DNA of 58,470 nucleotides. Origin: DATBLY01 sp963705545 (GTDB lineage: Bacteria; Actinomycetota; UBA4738; HRBIN12). Both the position numbers and the translations under genes were made by a program. Each line of letters begins with the position of its first letter. Position 1 is the stretch's first letter. This document shows positions 48,428 through 55,655 of this stretch, one piece after another. The notes beneath the pieces were generated by a model. The model searched no databases. It had not been told where the DNA came from and saw nothing but the letters and a program-made list of their open reading frames with translations. The stretch spans positions 1 to 58,470 of the forward strand of contig CAVPJX010000006.1 in the NCBI GenBank assembly GCA_963705545.1. Direction: 5' to 3'.

Positions 48428-48727
48428 CTACGCGGTCCGCGGCGGCGGCGGGATGTCGATCACCGCGGGCGCCTGCTGGCTCCGCTCCCAGTCCCGGATC
48501 AGCTCGGCGAGCTTGATCAGCAGGGCCGCGCCGCCCGTGATCTCGACGAGCTTCCCGATGGGTGAGGCCCGGAGCCAGGGCAGGCGCATCACGAGCGGGA
48601 TCGACAGGATCAGGCCCGTCCCGACGATGCGGCGCAGCCGGCGTCCGCCGGGCGAGTCGAGGAACTCGAGCAGCTCCTCGCTCGTGGTGTCGATCCGATC
48701 CGCGATCTCCTGGAGGCGTTCGTTCAT
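48428..48727 (-). CDS. small membrane protein of unknown function
   Basis: 99-residue protein with an amphipathic helical N-terminus (NERLQEIADRIDTTSEELLE) and two hydrophobic segments (RIVGTGLILSIPLVMRL, LVEITGGAALLIKLAELI); the C-terminus is Pro-rich. No family recognised. ATG 48727 is supported by a TACCGT element eight bases upstream. Convergent with the amine oxidase, seven bases apart. Confidence 0.66.
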   Translation of the reverse strand: MNERLQEIADRIDTTSEELLEFLDSPGGRRLRRIVGTGLILSIPLVMRLPWLRASPIGKLVEITGGAALLIKLAELIRDWERSQQAPAVIDIPPPPRTA

Positions 48728-48735
48728 CGGTGTCT

Positions 48736-48741
48736 ACGGTA
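48736..48741 (-). promoter_or_regulatory. putative leaderless -10 element (TACCGT)
   Basis: TACCGT on the minus strand ends eight bases before ATG 48727; no Shine-Dalgarno sequence. Confidence 0.46.
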
Positions 48742-48917
48742 CCCGCTCCCTCGGGACCGACACGACGATCGGGGCGATGCTCCCGGCGCTGGCGTCCCTT
48801 CGAGGGCGGGCTACCTGGCACTGCACGGCCCGTGCTGCCCGACGCACGCTCGAGCCGGAGGCGAGGCATGAGCCAGCGCGACGCGTCCACCCGTTCCTGG
48901 TCCATGAGGCGGTCGCC

Positions 48918-50080
48918 GTGATCGAACCGGTGGACGCTCCCCGCTTCGCGGATCGACCGGGCACCCGTCTCGCGTGACGGCTGGATCAACCTCAAGACGG
49001 TCCTGATCGCCGGCATCATCGCGTCGCACGCCCTGATGGGGTACGCGACCTTCGGTAGCTGGACCTATCAGGACTTCCAGGAGGTGACGCTCTCGGACGC
49101 CTTCGAGAAGGTCTACGCGCTCCTGTTCGTCGTGCTCGGCGGGCTCTTCCTGATGGCGCTTGTTCTTCCTGATCTCCGGGCTGCTCACGCGAGGACTCGC
49201 TCGCGCGGAAGGGGCGCGACGCGGTTCGTCTCCGATCGGCTCCTGCGCCTCGGCATGCCGCTTCGCGGTCTACACCCTGCTGGTCTGGCCGCTCCTCGAA
49301 TACGCGCTCTTCGGACCGCTCCAGCACCGCGGCTTCTGGGACTCGGTCACGGACTCCGACCCGGTCCTCGACAACGGCCCGATGTGGTTCGTCGGCGTGC
49401 TGCTGCTCTTCTCGGTCGTCCTGGCCGCGTGGCGGAGGCGGTTCCCGCCATCGCCGCCGTCGGACGAGCCGCTCCGCGGGTCTCACCTCGTCGCGCTGGC
49501 GCTCGTCGTCGGCGTCGTGACGTTCGGCCTGCGGATCGTCCTCCCCGTCGACTCGAACCAGCCGTTGAACCTGCACGTGTGGGGGTGGCCCGAGTACGTC
49601 GCGATGTTCGGTCTCGGCGCGGTGGCGGCCCGACGCGGGTGGCTCCGGCCGGTGCCTCGCACGCTCGCGCGGCGGTGCGGGATCGCCACGGTCGCCGCCA
49701 CGCTCGCGATCGCGATCGTCGCCGTGAGCACCGACCTCCGGGGCCTCGAGCAGGCTGTGTACTTCGGGGGGTTGGGGGTCCCGGCGCTCGTCTGGGCCTT
49801 GGCCGAGGGTGTGCTCGCCGTCGCGGGTCCGATCTGGGTGCTCGCCTTCGTCCAACGTCATCTGAACGGCACGGGATCGTTGCGGGGAGCGATGGCTCGC
49901 GGCTCCTACCTCGCGTTCATGCTGCAAGGTCCGGTGTTGGTGGCGCTGGCGCTGCTGCTGCGGCCGATCGATCTGCCGGGCGACGTCAAGGCTCTGCTGG
50001 TCGCGACGCTCGGGATCGCGGGGTCGTTCGGGCTCGCCTGGCCGCTCGTCACGAGGACGGCGCTCGGCCGCATCGTGTGA
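48918..50080 (+). pseudogene. acyltransferase-3 family membrane protein, about four frameshifts near N-terminus
   Basis: Polytopic membrane O-acyltransferase of the acyltransferase-3 (OafA/glucan-modifying) type, about 385 residues. The intact C-terminal part has about eight membrane segments (LLVWPLLEYALFGPLQHRG, MWFVGVLLLFSVVLAAW, LGSYLAFMLQGPVLVAL-like end). The N-terminal part is spread over two frames by indels near 48975, 49155, 49215 and 49260: WINLKTVLIAGIIASHALMG, then FFLISGLLTRGLARAEGARR, then FVSDRLLRLGMP. The family's active His is probably the one in ASHALMG. GTG 48918 is the best guess for the start and is uncertain. Confidence 0.7.
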
Positions 50081-50133
50081 ACGCTTGACCGCGAACCACG
50101 ACCGGCCCGGATCGTGACTCATGGGGGTGAGGT

Positions 50134-50154
50134 GTGGAGTCACGCGGACTCCAC
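50134..50154. terminator. hairpin between acyltransferase and tRNA-Sec
   Basis: Perfect 8-bp inverted repeat GTGGAGTC/GACTCCAC with a five-base loop, followed on the plus strand by a C/T-rich stretch. It lies between two convergent genes and could terminate either. Confidence 0.45.
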
Positions 50155-50178
50155 GCTCCCCTCCCCGTTCTCTCCTCG

Positions 50179-50270
50179 CGGAGGCGGACGGGAATCGAAC
50201 CCGCCTGGGAGCTCGCGCCCCCACAACGGTGTTGAAGACCGCGGGGCCCACCAGGAACCCTGACGCCTCC
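50179..50270 (-). tRNA. selC: tRNA-Sec (anticodon TCA)
   Basis: Selenocysteine tRNA of 92 nt without encoded CCA (GCG-A follows the acceptor stem instead). The acceptor stem GGAGGCG pairs with CGCCTCC. The anticodon stem GCGGT/ACCGT encloses CTTCAAC with anticodon TCA, which reads UGA. The long extra arm is a 7-bp stem TGGGGGC/GCTCCCA with GCGA loop. The T arm is GCGGG-TTCGATT-CCCGT. Long acceptor/T stack, long D stem and large extra arm are the hallmarks separating tRNA-Sec from tRNA-Ser. TATCCT at 50278-50283 on the same strand is a possible -10. No selA, selB or selD lies in the window. Confidence 0.92.
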
Positions 50271-50414
50271 GCTCGGCAGGATACCCAGCCGTCTTACCGA
50301 ACCCTTAGCCGAACGTTGCCCCGGTCCTGTCGGCCGGTCCGCCAGCCTCACCGTAGTACCCGTGACGACCCGCCCCGATCGGCGGCCGGGCGTCGCGGAC
50401 GGAGGGAGGATCCG

Positions 50415-50801
50415 ATGAGGACACGGACGAAGGTGGCGGTCATGGCGCTCGCGGCCACGATGCTCCTGGCGGTGGCGCCTGCGGCGCACGCTGGTGGCAC
50501 GGAGGTGATCCGCCAGGGCAGCTGCAGCGCCTCGAGCGATTGGAAGCTGAAGATCAAGCCGGACAACAGCCGGCTCGAGCTCGAGTTCGAGGTCGACTCG
50601 AACGTCGCGGGGCAGACCTGGAACGTGGCGATCCGCCAGAACGGCAGCCGGATCTTCAACGGGTCACGCGTGACGCAGGGTCCGAGCGGATCGTTCGAGC
50701 TGCGGCGTCGCCCCGCGGACACCGCGGGCGCGGATCGGTTCGTCGCGCGCGCGACGAACCCTGGCACCGGCGAGATCTGTGTGGGGCGGGCCTCGCTCTG
50801 A
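50415..50801 (+). CDS. small secreted protein of unknown function
   Basis: 128-residue protein with a clear signal peptide (VAVMALAATMLLAVAPAAHA, cleavage near residue 26). The mature ~100 residues are beta-rich, with two Cys (SCSASS and EICVG) that could form a disulfide, and contain LKIKPDNSRLELEFEVDS. It resembles small extracellular beta-sandwich proteins but no family is recognised. ATG 50415 follows GGAGGGAGGA. A strong hairpin terminator follows seven bases after the stop, so it is a single-gene unit. Confidence 0.82.
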   Translation: MRTRTKVAVMALAATMLLAVAPAAHAGGTEVIRQGSCSASSDWKLKIKPDNSRLELEFEVDSNVAGQTWNVAIRQNGSRIFNGSRVTQGPSGSFELRRRPADTAGADRFVARATNPGTGEICVGRASL

Positions 50802-50807
50802 GCCTTC

Positions 50808-50844
50808 CGTGGGGGCGGCGCGCCGCGGGCGCGCCGCCCCCACG
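50808..50844 (+). terminator. strong hairpin terminator
   Basis: Perfect 17-bp inverted repeat (arms 50808-50824 and 50828-50844) with a GCG loop, between the secreted protein gene and the convergent cytidylate-kinase-like gene. No T-run; probably bidirectional. Confidence 0.75.
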
Positions 50845-50857
50845 CGCGCGAACGGGG

Positions 50858-51595
50858 TCAGCGCGCCCTCGCCCCCACGACGTTCGTCGTGGGGATCTCC
50901 ATCGTCGACATCCGGGTGACGGCCCCGGCGATCAGGTCGGCCGCGGCCTCGTAGGGGACCCGATCCGTGTTGATCACGACGTGGTAGTTGAGGGGGCTCT
51001 CGATGTCCTGCTCGAAGTACTTCCGCACGTACCGCTCACGCCGGAGGTCCTCGGTTCGGACGTACTCGGCGGCATCCGCCTGGTCCAGGTGCTTGTACGC
51101 CACGACGTGCTTCACGCGAACGGGCACCGATCCGATCAAGCGGACGTGGTAGGCACGATCGAGGTCGCGCGTGATCACGTTCGCGCCCCTTCCGATCAGG
51201 ACGACGTTGCCCATCTGCGCCAGCTTCAGGATCGTCTCGGACGTCTTGCGGACGAGGGTCCAGGACGAGGGCCGGAGCCCGAAGAGCTGGTCCAGCGTGT
51301 CGGACGTCTCGGAGACGCGATCCTCCGGCATGAAGCGTGCCAGGGTCGCCGGCAGGTGGTGGTCCTCGAGCACGGTCGCGACCAGGTCGCGATCGACGAT
51401 CGTCCACGGCTCGCCGGACCAGGCGCCCAGCCTCGAGATCAGCTCCTCGGCCACGACGTGCGAGCCGGCCCCGGCCTGCCGGGAGATCGTGACCACCGGG
51501 CGACGCTCCGAGGGTCGACCCGCCGACCCAGGCGTCGGTTGCATCTGGGCCTCGATGTAGTGGAGGTACCGGTCGAGGGTGACCGATCCGGTCAT
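50858..51595 (-). CDS. cytidylate kinase-like family protein
   Basis: 245-residue P-loop protein of the cytidylate-kinase-like (PF13189) family. The nucleotide-binding loop is VVTISRQAGAGSHVVAEEL, where Arg-Gln-Ala-Gly-Ala-Gly-Ser replaces a strict Walker A. Further on are WTIVDRDLVATVLED, VVLIGRGANVITRD and LRRERYVRKYFEQDIESPLN. Likely a nucleoside monophosphate kinase-like fold of uncertain substrate. ATG 51595 was chosen over GTG 51604 because GGAGG stands eight bases before it and overlaps the GTG. Confidence 0.85.
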   Translation of the reverse strand: MTGSVTLDRYLHYIEAQMQPTPGSAGRPSERRPVVTISRQAGAGSHVVAEELISRLGAWSGEPWTIVDRDLVATVLEDHHLPATLARFMPEDRVSETSDTLDQLFGLRPSSWTLVRKTSETILKLAQMGNVVLIGRGANVITRDLDRAYHVRLIGSVPVRVKHVVAYKHLDQADAAEYVRTEDLRRERYVRKYFEQDIESPLNYHVVINTDRVPYEAAADLIAGAVTRMSTMEIPTTNVVGARAR

Positions 51596-51709
51596 CCTGC
51601 TCACCTCCTTCGCTCCTTCGTCTCCACGCTACGGTGGCGTGCCGGGACCGGGGAGGTCCACACGACCCGGGGTCGCCGGGACGCTCGGTCGGGGCGGCGG
51701 ACGCCGCCC

Positions 51710-52279
51710 TCACACCTGCGCGTAGCGGAAGCAGCGCGTCTCGTGGTCGTTGACCATCCCGGTCGCCTGCATGAACGCGTAGCAGACGGTCGGTCCCACG
51801 AAGCGGAAGCCGCGGCGCTTCAGGTCCTTCGACATGAGGCGCGACTCGGCGGTCTCGGCGGGGAGCTCCTCGATCGAGCGCCAGCGGTTGCGGATCGGGG
51901 CCCCGCCGACGAACGTCCACAGGTAGGCGTCGAGCGACCCGAACTCGGCGCGCACGTCGAGGATCGCGCGCGCGTTCGCGACCGTCGAGGCGACCTTGAG
52001 GCGGTTCCGCACGATGCCGGGATCGAGCAGGAGCCGCTCGACCTTCCGGCCGTCGAACCGTGCGACGCGATCCACGTCGAACCCGGCGAACGCGCGCCGG
52101 TAGCCGTCGCGCTTGTCGAGGATCGTCTTCCACGACAGACCGGCTTGGGCGCCCTCGAGGGTGAGCATCTCGAACAGGTGCCGGTCGTCGTGGGAGGGTA
52201 CCCCCCACTCCTCGTCGTGGTACGCGAGCATGCGCGCGTCGGTCGTCCCCCCGGCCCAGTCGCACCGTCTCGTGGCCAT
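51710..52279 (-). CDS. tag: DNA-3-methyladenine glycosylase I
   Basis: 189-residue base-excision repair glycosylase removing 3-methyladenine. The Tag zinc-site residues are present: Cys6 and His in AYHDEEWG at the N-terminus, and His/Cys in HETRCFRY at the C-terminus. LFEMLTLEGAQAGLSWKTIL contains the active-site Glu and the conserved Trp region; LKRRGFRFVGPTVCYAFMQA is also typical. Length is standard. ATG 52279 is supported by a TAGCGT element six bases upstream. Confidence 0.95.
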   Translation of the reverse strand: MATRRCDWAGGTTDARMLAYHDEEWGVPSHDDRHLFEMLTLEGAQAGLSWKTILDKRDGYRRAFAGFDVDRVARFDGRKVERLLLDPGIVRNRLKVASTVANARAILDVRAEFGSLDAYLWTFVGGAPIRNRWRSIEELPAETAESRLMSKDLKRRGFRFVGPTVCYAFMQATGMVNDHETRCFRYAQV

Positions 52280-52285
52280 CGCCGC

Positions 52286-52291
52286 ACGCTA
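52286..52291 (-). promoter_or_regulatory. putative leaderless -10 element (TAGCGT)
   Basis: TAGCGT on the minus strand ends six bases before ATG 52279 of tag; no Shine-Dalgarno sequence. Confidence 0.48.
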
Positions 52292-52343
52292 CCGCGTCGG
52301 ACCGACACGAGCGGCGGAGCTCCACGGGGACCGTTCGGGGCGG

Positions 52344-52374
52344 GACTAGACTGGACTAGTCCGAGACAGACTAG
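52344..52374. promoter_or_regulatory. candidate PadR operator (three ACTAG copies around GGACTAGTCC)
   Basis: Perfect 10-bp palindrome GGACTAGTCC (52353-52362) flanked on both sides by GACTAGA, giving three ACTAG cores within 31 bases, directly upstream of the PadR start and its AGGAGG site. PadR proteins usually repress their own gene through palindromes of this kind. Confidence 0.6.
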
Positions 52375-52388
52375 AGGAGGAGCCGACG

Positions 52389-52937
52389 ATGGCGGTGTCG
52401 AAGGTGGAGGTCGTGGTGCTCGGTCTGCTGGCCGAGGAGTCGATGCACGGCTACGACCTGATCGAGCGGGCGCGCGAGCGCGGGATGGGCTGCTGGGCGG
52501 AGGTCGGGAAGGCGTCGATCTACCAGGCGTTGCACCGGCTGGAGCGCGCCGGGGCGATCGTGGGGCGTTCCCAGGAGGGGCCAGAGGGGCCTGATCGGCG
52601 CGTGTACCGCATCAGCGGAACCGGCCGGCGACGCTTGAGGGCCGGACTGGCCGAGCGGTTCGAGACCCTCGCGCCGTACGAGACCGACGGCGGCCTCGCG
52701 CTGGGGTTCGTCCATCTGCTCCCGGCTGCCGACGCCCGGCGTGCCGTCGACGCGCGTGAGCGGGCGATCCGGGCCCTCCTCGACGCCGTCGCGGCGGAGC
52801 GCGCGGGCATGGCCGACGCCGGCGGTGCCGGGTGGACGGTCGCCGACGCGATGCTCGACCGGCAGGCGGCACTCGCGAAGGCGGAGCTCACCTGGATCAA
52901 GGGGTTCCGGTCCGCGCTCGGCAGGCTCCGTCGCTGA
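52389..52937 (+). CDS. PadR-family transcriptional regulator
   Basis: 182-residue PadR repressor with N-terminal winged helix (VEVVVLGLLAEESMHGYDLI, AEVGKASIYQALHRLERAGA) and a C-terminal helical dimerisation region of the Vir_act_alpha_C type. ATG 52389 follows AGGAGG. A palindromic ACTAG cluster lies immediately upstream. No transporter or target gene is adjacent, so apart from itself its targets are unknown. Confidence 0.92.
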   Translation: MAVSKVEVVVLGLLAEESMHGYDLIERARERGMGCWAEVGKASIYQALHRLERAGAIVGRSQEGPEGPDRRVYRISGTGRRRLRAGLAERFETLAPYETDGGLALGFVHLLPAADARRAVDARERAIRALLDAVAAERAGMADAGGAGWTVADAMLDRQAALAKAELTWIKGFRSALGRLRR

Positions 52938-53008
52938 CCGGCCGGGAGCGAGAGGTGATGGTCAAGCGGGGGCGGTCCGGCGCCGAGGGTTCGGTCAGGG
53001 GCCGACCG

Positions 53009-53014
53009 TAGGAT
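53009..53014 (+). promoter_or_regulatory. putative leaderless -10 element (TAGGAT)
   Basis: TAGGAT ends nine bases before ATG 53024 (three before ATG 53018); the 53024 start fits the spacing seen elsewhere. Confidence 0.42.
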
Positions 53015-53023
53015 GGGATGAGG

Positions 53024-53833
53024 ATGGAAGCGGCGTTCTTCGACCTCGACAAGACGATCATCTCTCGGTCGTCCTCGCTCGCGCTGTCCCGGCCCCTGTA
53101 CCGGGCGGGGATGGTCTCGCGCGGCCAGCTCCTGCGCGGCGCGTACGCCCAGCTCGTGTACCTGTTGGTCGGCGCCGACGAGGACAAGATGGAGCGCCTG
53201 AAGGAAGGCATGCTCGCGCTCACGAAGGGATGGGATCGCTCACAGGTGGAGCGGCTCGTGCAGGACGTGCTGCTCGACGTGATCGACCCGTACGTCTACC
53301 AGGAGGCGCTGGACCTGATGGAGCTGCACCGCAGCGAGGGCCGGCGTCTGTACATCGTCTCGTCGTCGCCCGAGGAGATCGTTCGCCCGCTCGCGCGCCA
53401 CTTCGGCGTCTCCGGCGTGATCGCGACGCAGGCGCAGGTGGGTGACGACGGGCGGTACACCGGAGAGCTCTCGTTCTACGCCTACGGCGAGCAGAAGGCC
53501 GGGGCGATCCGCTCCCTCGCGGCGCGGGTCGGCGTGGACCTCGAGCGCTCGTACGCCTACACGGACTCGATCACCGACCTGCCGATGCTCGAGGCGGTCG
53601 GGCATCCGGTCGCGGTCAACCCCGACAAGGAGCTGCGGAAGGTCGCCGAGGAGCGGGAGTGGCAGATCCGCGACTTCCGTGCGCCGGTCCGGCTCCGCAC
53701 GAAGATCGCGAGCACCGCCGCGCAGCCGAAGGCCCAGGTGGCGGCCGGTGCGGTCGCCGCGGTGGCGATCGGCGGCGTCCTCGTGTGGGTGGCGCTCCGG
53801 TCACGCGCGAAGGGGCCCCGTTTGCGCGGCTGA
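53024..53833 (+). CDS. HAD-IB family hydrolase
   Basis: 269-residue haloacid-dehalogenase phosphatase of subfamily IB (SerB/lysophosphatidate-phosphatase-like). Nucleophile motif FFDLDKTII (Asp7, Asp9), motif II YIVSSSPEEIV, motif IV YAYTDSITDLPMLEAVG. The C-terminal ~45 residues contain a hydrophobic segment (AAGAVAAVAIGGVLVWVAL) that would anchor it in the membrane. ATG 53018 is also possible (two more residues). The membrane tail suggests a lipid phosphate or membrane-linked phosphoserine substrate. Confidence 0.87.
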   Translation: MEAAFFDLDKTIISRSSSLALSRPLYRAGMVSRGQLLRGAYAQLVYLLVGADEDKMERLKEGMLALTKGWDRSQVERLVQDVLLDVIDPYVYQEALDLMELHRSEGRRLYIVSSSPEEIVRPLARHFGVSGVIATQAQVGDDGRYTGELSFYAYGEQKAGAIRSLAARVGVDLERSYAYTDSITDLPMLEAVGHPVAVNPDKELRKVAEEREWQIRDFRAPVRLRTKIASTAAQPKAQVAAGAVAAVAIGGVLVWVALRSRAKGPRLRG

Positions 53834-53871
53834 GTGGCCGGGTGTACGGTCGAGGTGATCCTTCGGGATCG

Positions 53872-53987
53872 CGAGGGGAGCAGAACCCACGCGCGAGTCA
53901 CGCCGCGGGAGGCATGCTCAGGCCCCGGGTGGCGGAGCCGCCGGCGCCCGAGCACGTGCAGACAGCGCTTGATACCTGCTCCCCTCG
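53872..53987. ncRNA. candidate structured RNA closed by a 12-bp perfect stem
   Basis: Region between convergent HAD and M15 genes. CGAGGGGAGCAG (53872-53883) pairs perfectly with CTGCTCCCCTCG (53976-53987). Inside, TGCTC/GAGCA with flanking GCA/TGC form a second helix, and TGGCG-GAGC-CGCCG a terminal one, separated by unpaired stretches on both sides. A stable hairpin with a TTCG loop (53855-53872) and outer CGGGTG/CACCCG (53839-53844, 54003-54008) could extend it to about 170 nt. The rod-with-bubble shape recalls 6S RNA, but I recognise no family signature, and the strand is undetermined. Confidence 0.35.
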
Positions 53988-54013
53988 TCTACGGGCCAGC
54001 GCCACCCGTCGGA

Positions 54014-55237
54014 TCAGGTCTTCGGCGCCGGTCGCAGGTACTCGAAGTGCATCCCGTCGGGGACGATCCATCCCCCGCCCCAGGTGAACCCCCACCGCTC
54101 CATCAGCGCGACGAGCTGCGCGTCCTGCGACGGCGGGCGGGCGAACGGGTTCGTGTCCGCGTTGACGTCGATCGCGATCCCCCACGAGTGGTGCGAGATC
54201 GATGCCGACGGCGAGCTCAGGACGTTGCGCGCCGCGAAGCATCCGGCGAACGCATGGATCGTGGATGCGAGGCCGTCCTGCTCGAGCTCATCCATCGCGC
54301 CGCGGAGCTGTGGGATCAACTTGCGGTGACACGTGACCTCACCGAGGACCGGCACGGTCGTCGTGACGATCTTCTTGTCCACCCAACGGGGGTCGATCTG
54401 GATCGCGCCGGGGTCCGCGGGGTCCGGGTACCCGCTCCACTCGCCGAAGCGCGCCTTGATGATCGAGGGCGGCAGGACCGCGTCGCCCATCCGCAGGTAC
54501 CGCGCCTGGCCGGGCGCACGGACCTGCGCGGTCCGGTACAGCAGGTCGGGGGGGAGCAGCCGGACCAGCCGCTCGCGCAGGCCGCCCGCGGAGGGATGAC
54601 GATCGGCGGCCGGGAGCAACAGGAGGTAGCGCTCCTGCTCGATCCCGATCGCGGCTCCGGTCGCACGATCGACCACGAGCTCGGCCGCGCCGACCTGCTG
54701 GTCCGGCAGCACGCCGACGATCGTGACCTGGAAGCCGTCCTGGAACTCCATCCGTCCGCCCGGCCCGAGCTCGCGGAGCTTCGCGGATGTCTCGCCGAGG
54801 AGCCCCTCGCCCGGCTGGAGATCGGCGACCGTGGCCCGAGCCTCGGGAGGCAGCATCGCGGCGTACCCCGCCGGGTCGATCGCCGCCGCGTCGATCGGGA
54901 TCATGTAGGGCGCGTCGGGCCGATCGACGAAGCTCCCGTCGGCCTCGTAGGAGGCGACCATCCACGCGGTGTCCTCGGCGACCGCCGTGACCTGATCGAT
55001 CCCCGCCATCTTCGCCGCGCGCCCGGCGAAGCTGGGTGGGAGGCCACCCGGGACCCAGGCGAGGTACGCGGCGATCGGCGGTGGCGGCTCGGGGCCCGGC
55101 GAGCCGGAGGGCGAGACCGAGGGCGTCGCCGGCTCATCCTCACCGGCTCCGGCGCGATCGAGCAGCGCCGCGAACAGGCTCCCCGTCACGAAGACGGCGA
55201 GGAACGCGGCGATGCCGGCCACGATCGCGCGGCGCAC
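54014..55237 (-). CDS. M15-family D-alanyl-D-alanine carboxypeptidase-like peptidase
   Basis: 407-residue exported zinc peptidase acting on cell-wall peptides. Signal/anchor segment at residues 5-27 (IVAGIAAFLAVFVTGSLFAA), then a Pro/Ser-rich linker and a ~200-residue region of unknown fold. The C-terminal M15 domain carries SISHHSWGIAIDVN (HxxxxxxD zinc motif) and PDGMHFEYLRP (catalytic Glu/His). GTG 55237 has AGGAGG seven bases upstream; longer reading is antisense-like. The middle region ARYLRMGDAVLPPSIIKARF immediately precedes the peptidase domain. Confidence 0.86.
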   Translation of the reverse strand: MRRAIVAGIAAFLAVFVTGSLFAALLDRAGAGEDEPATPSVSPSGSPGPEPPPPIAAYLAWVPGGLPPSFAGRAAKMAGIDQVTAVAEDTAWMVASYEADGSFVDRPDAPYMIPIDAAAIDPAGYAAMLPPEARATVADLQPGEGLLGETSAKLRELGPGGRMEFQDGFQVTIVGVLPDQQVGAAELVVDRATGAAIGIEQERYLLLLPAADRHPSAGGLRERLVRLLPPDLLYRTAQVRAPGQARYLRMGDAVLPPSIIKARFGEWSGYPDPADPGAIQIDPRWVDKKIVTTTVPVLGEVTCHRKLIPQLRGAMDELEQDGLASTIHAFAGCFAARNVLSSPSASISHHSWGIAIDVNADTNPFARPPSQDAQLVALMERWGFTWGGGWIVPDGMHFEYLRPAPKT

Positions 55238-55313
55238 GGTGTTCCCTCCTGATCCCCTCGGCCGAACCGAGTCTAGGCCGGAGCGCCCGCGTGATGCGAG
55301 GCAGCGCTCGGCG

Positions 55314-55565
55314 TCAGCCGAGCGCTGCCGGGTGCTCGAGCCGATCGGCGAGGCGCTCGGCCCGGTCGGCCGCATCGAGCGGCCGCCCGCCCGAGACCTC
55401 GGCCGCGATCGCAAGCAGCTCGCGCGTCACGGCGTCGTGCACACGTGTGCCGGAGCGCCGCACGAGGGGGTCGAGCCGGCCGATCGCCAGGTCGAGCCGC
55501 GACATCGCCCGCGCGAGCGGGTTCCGCCGCTCACGGTGGTCCTGGAGGGAGATCACCTGTGCCAT
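55314..55565 (-). CDS. small protein of unknown function
   Basis: 83-residue predicted helical, charged protein (VISLQDHRERRNPLARAMSR, LDAADRAERLADRLEHPAAL). No domain recognised. ATG 55565 is supported by a TAGGGT element six bases upstream. It lies between the sulfatase and M15 genes, all on the minus strand. Confidence 0.6.
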   Translation of the reverse strand: MAQVISLQDHRERRNPLARAMSRLDLAIGRLDPLVRRSGTRVHDAVTRELLAIAAEVSGGRPLDAADRAERLADRLEHPAALG

Positions 55566-55571
55566 GTCGCG

Positions 55572-55577
55572 ACCCTA
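55572..55577 (-). promoter_or_regulatory. putative leaderless -10 element (TAGGGT)
   Basis: TAGGGT on the minus strand ends six bases before ATG 55565; no Shine-Dalgarno sequence. Confidence 0.45.
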
Positions 55578-55620
55578 GCGACGAGGTCTGACACGGGTCG
55601 GCTCGGTCGGACCTGGTCGC

Positions 55621-55655
55621 AGGTCAGGTCAGGTCAGGTCAGGTCAGGTCAGGTC
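55621..55655. repeat. tandem repeat AGGTC x7
   Basis: Seven perfect copies of the 5-mer AGGTC followed by AGGCG. The last copy overlaps the stop codon (55654-55656) of the sulfatase gene, whose 3' trailer on the minus strand therefore reads as repeated TGACC. A simple-sequence slippage tract. Confidence 0.95.

Noticed and set aside
43564..48977. Very long open frames antisense to the kinases, Ppx and amine oxidase genes (over 1300 codons each)
   Set aside because: They are rich in Arg, Gly, Pro and Ala with no recognisable domain, and lie opposite well-conserved genes; at 70% GC antisense frames stay open by base bias.
53855..53872. TTCG hairpin as a simple terminator for the HAD gene
   Set aside because: No T-run follows, and it merges with the larger paired element, so a terminator call alone is not supported; possible but weak.
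53911..53960. SRP (4.5S) RNA, from TCAGG and AGCA on opposite sides of the inner helix
   Set aside because: The conserved GGAA-type tetraloop hairpin of bacterial SRP RNA is absent and the terminal stem is too long.
53834..55252. Plus-strand open frame opposite the M15 peptidase
   Set aside because: Arg/Asp/Gly-rich antisense frame without motifs; the minus-strand gene has a signal peptide, ribosome binding site and intact zinc motifs.
55621..55655. AGGTC repeats as a CRISPR-like array
   Set aside because: The unit is five bases with no spacers and no cas genes are present.
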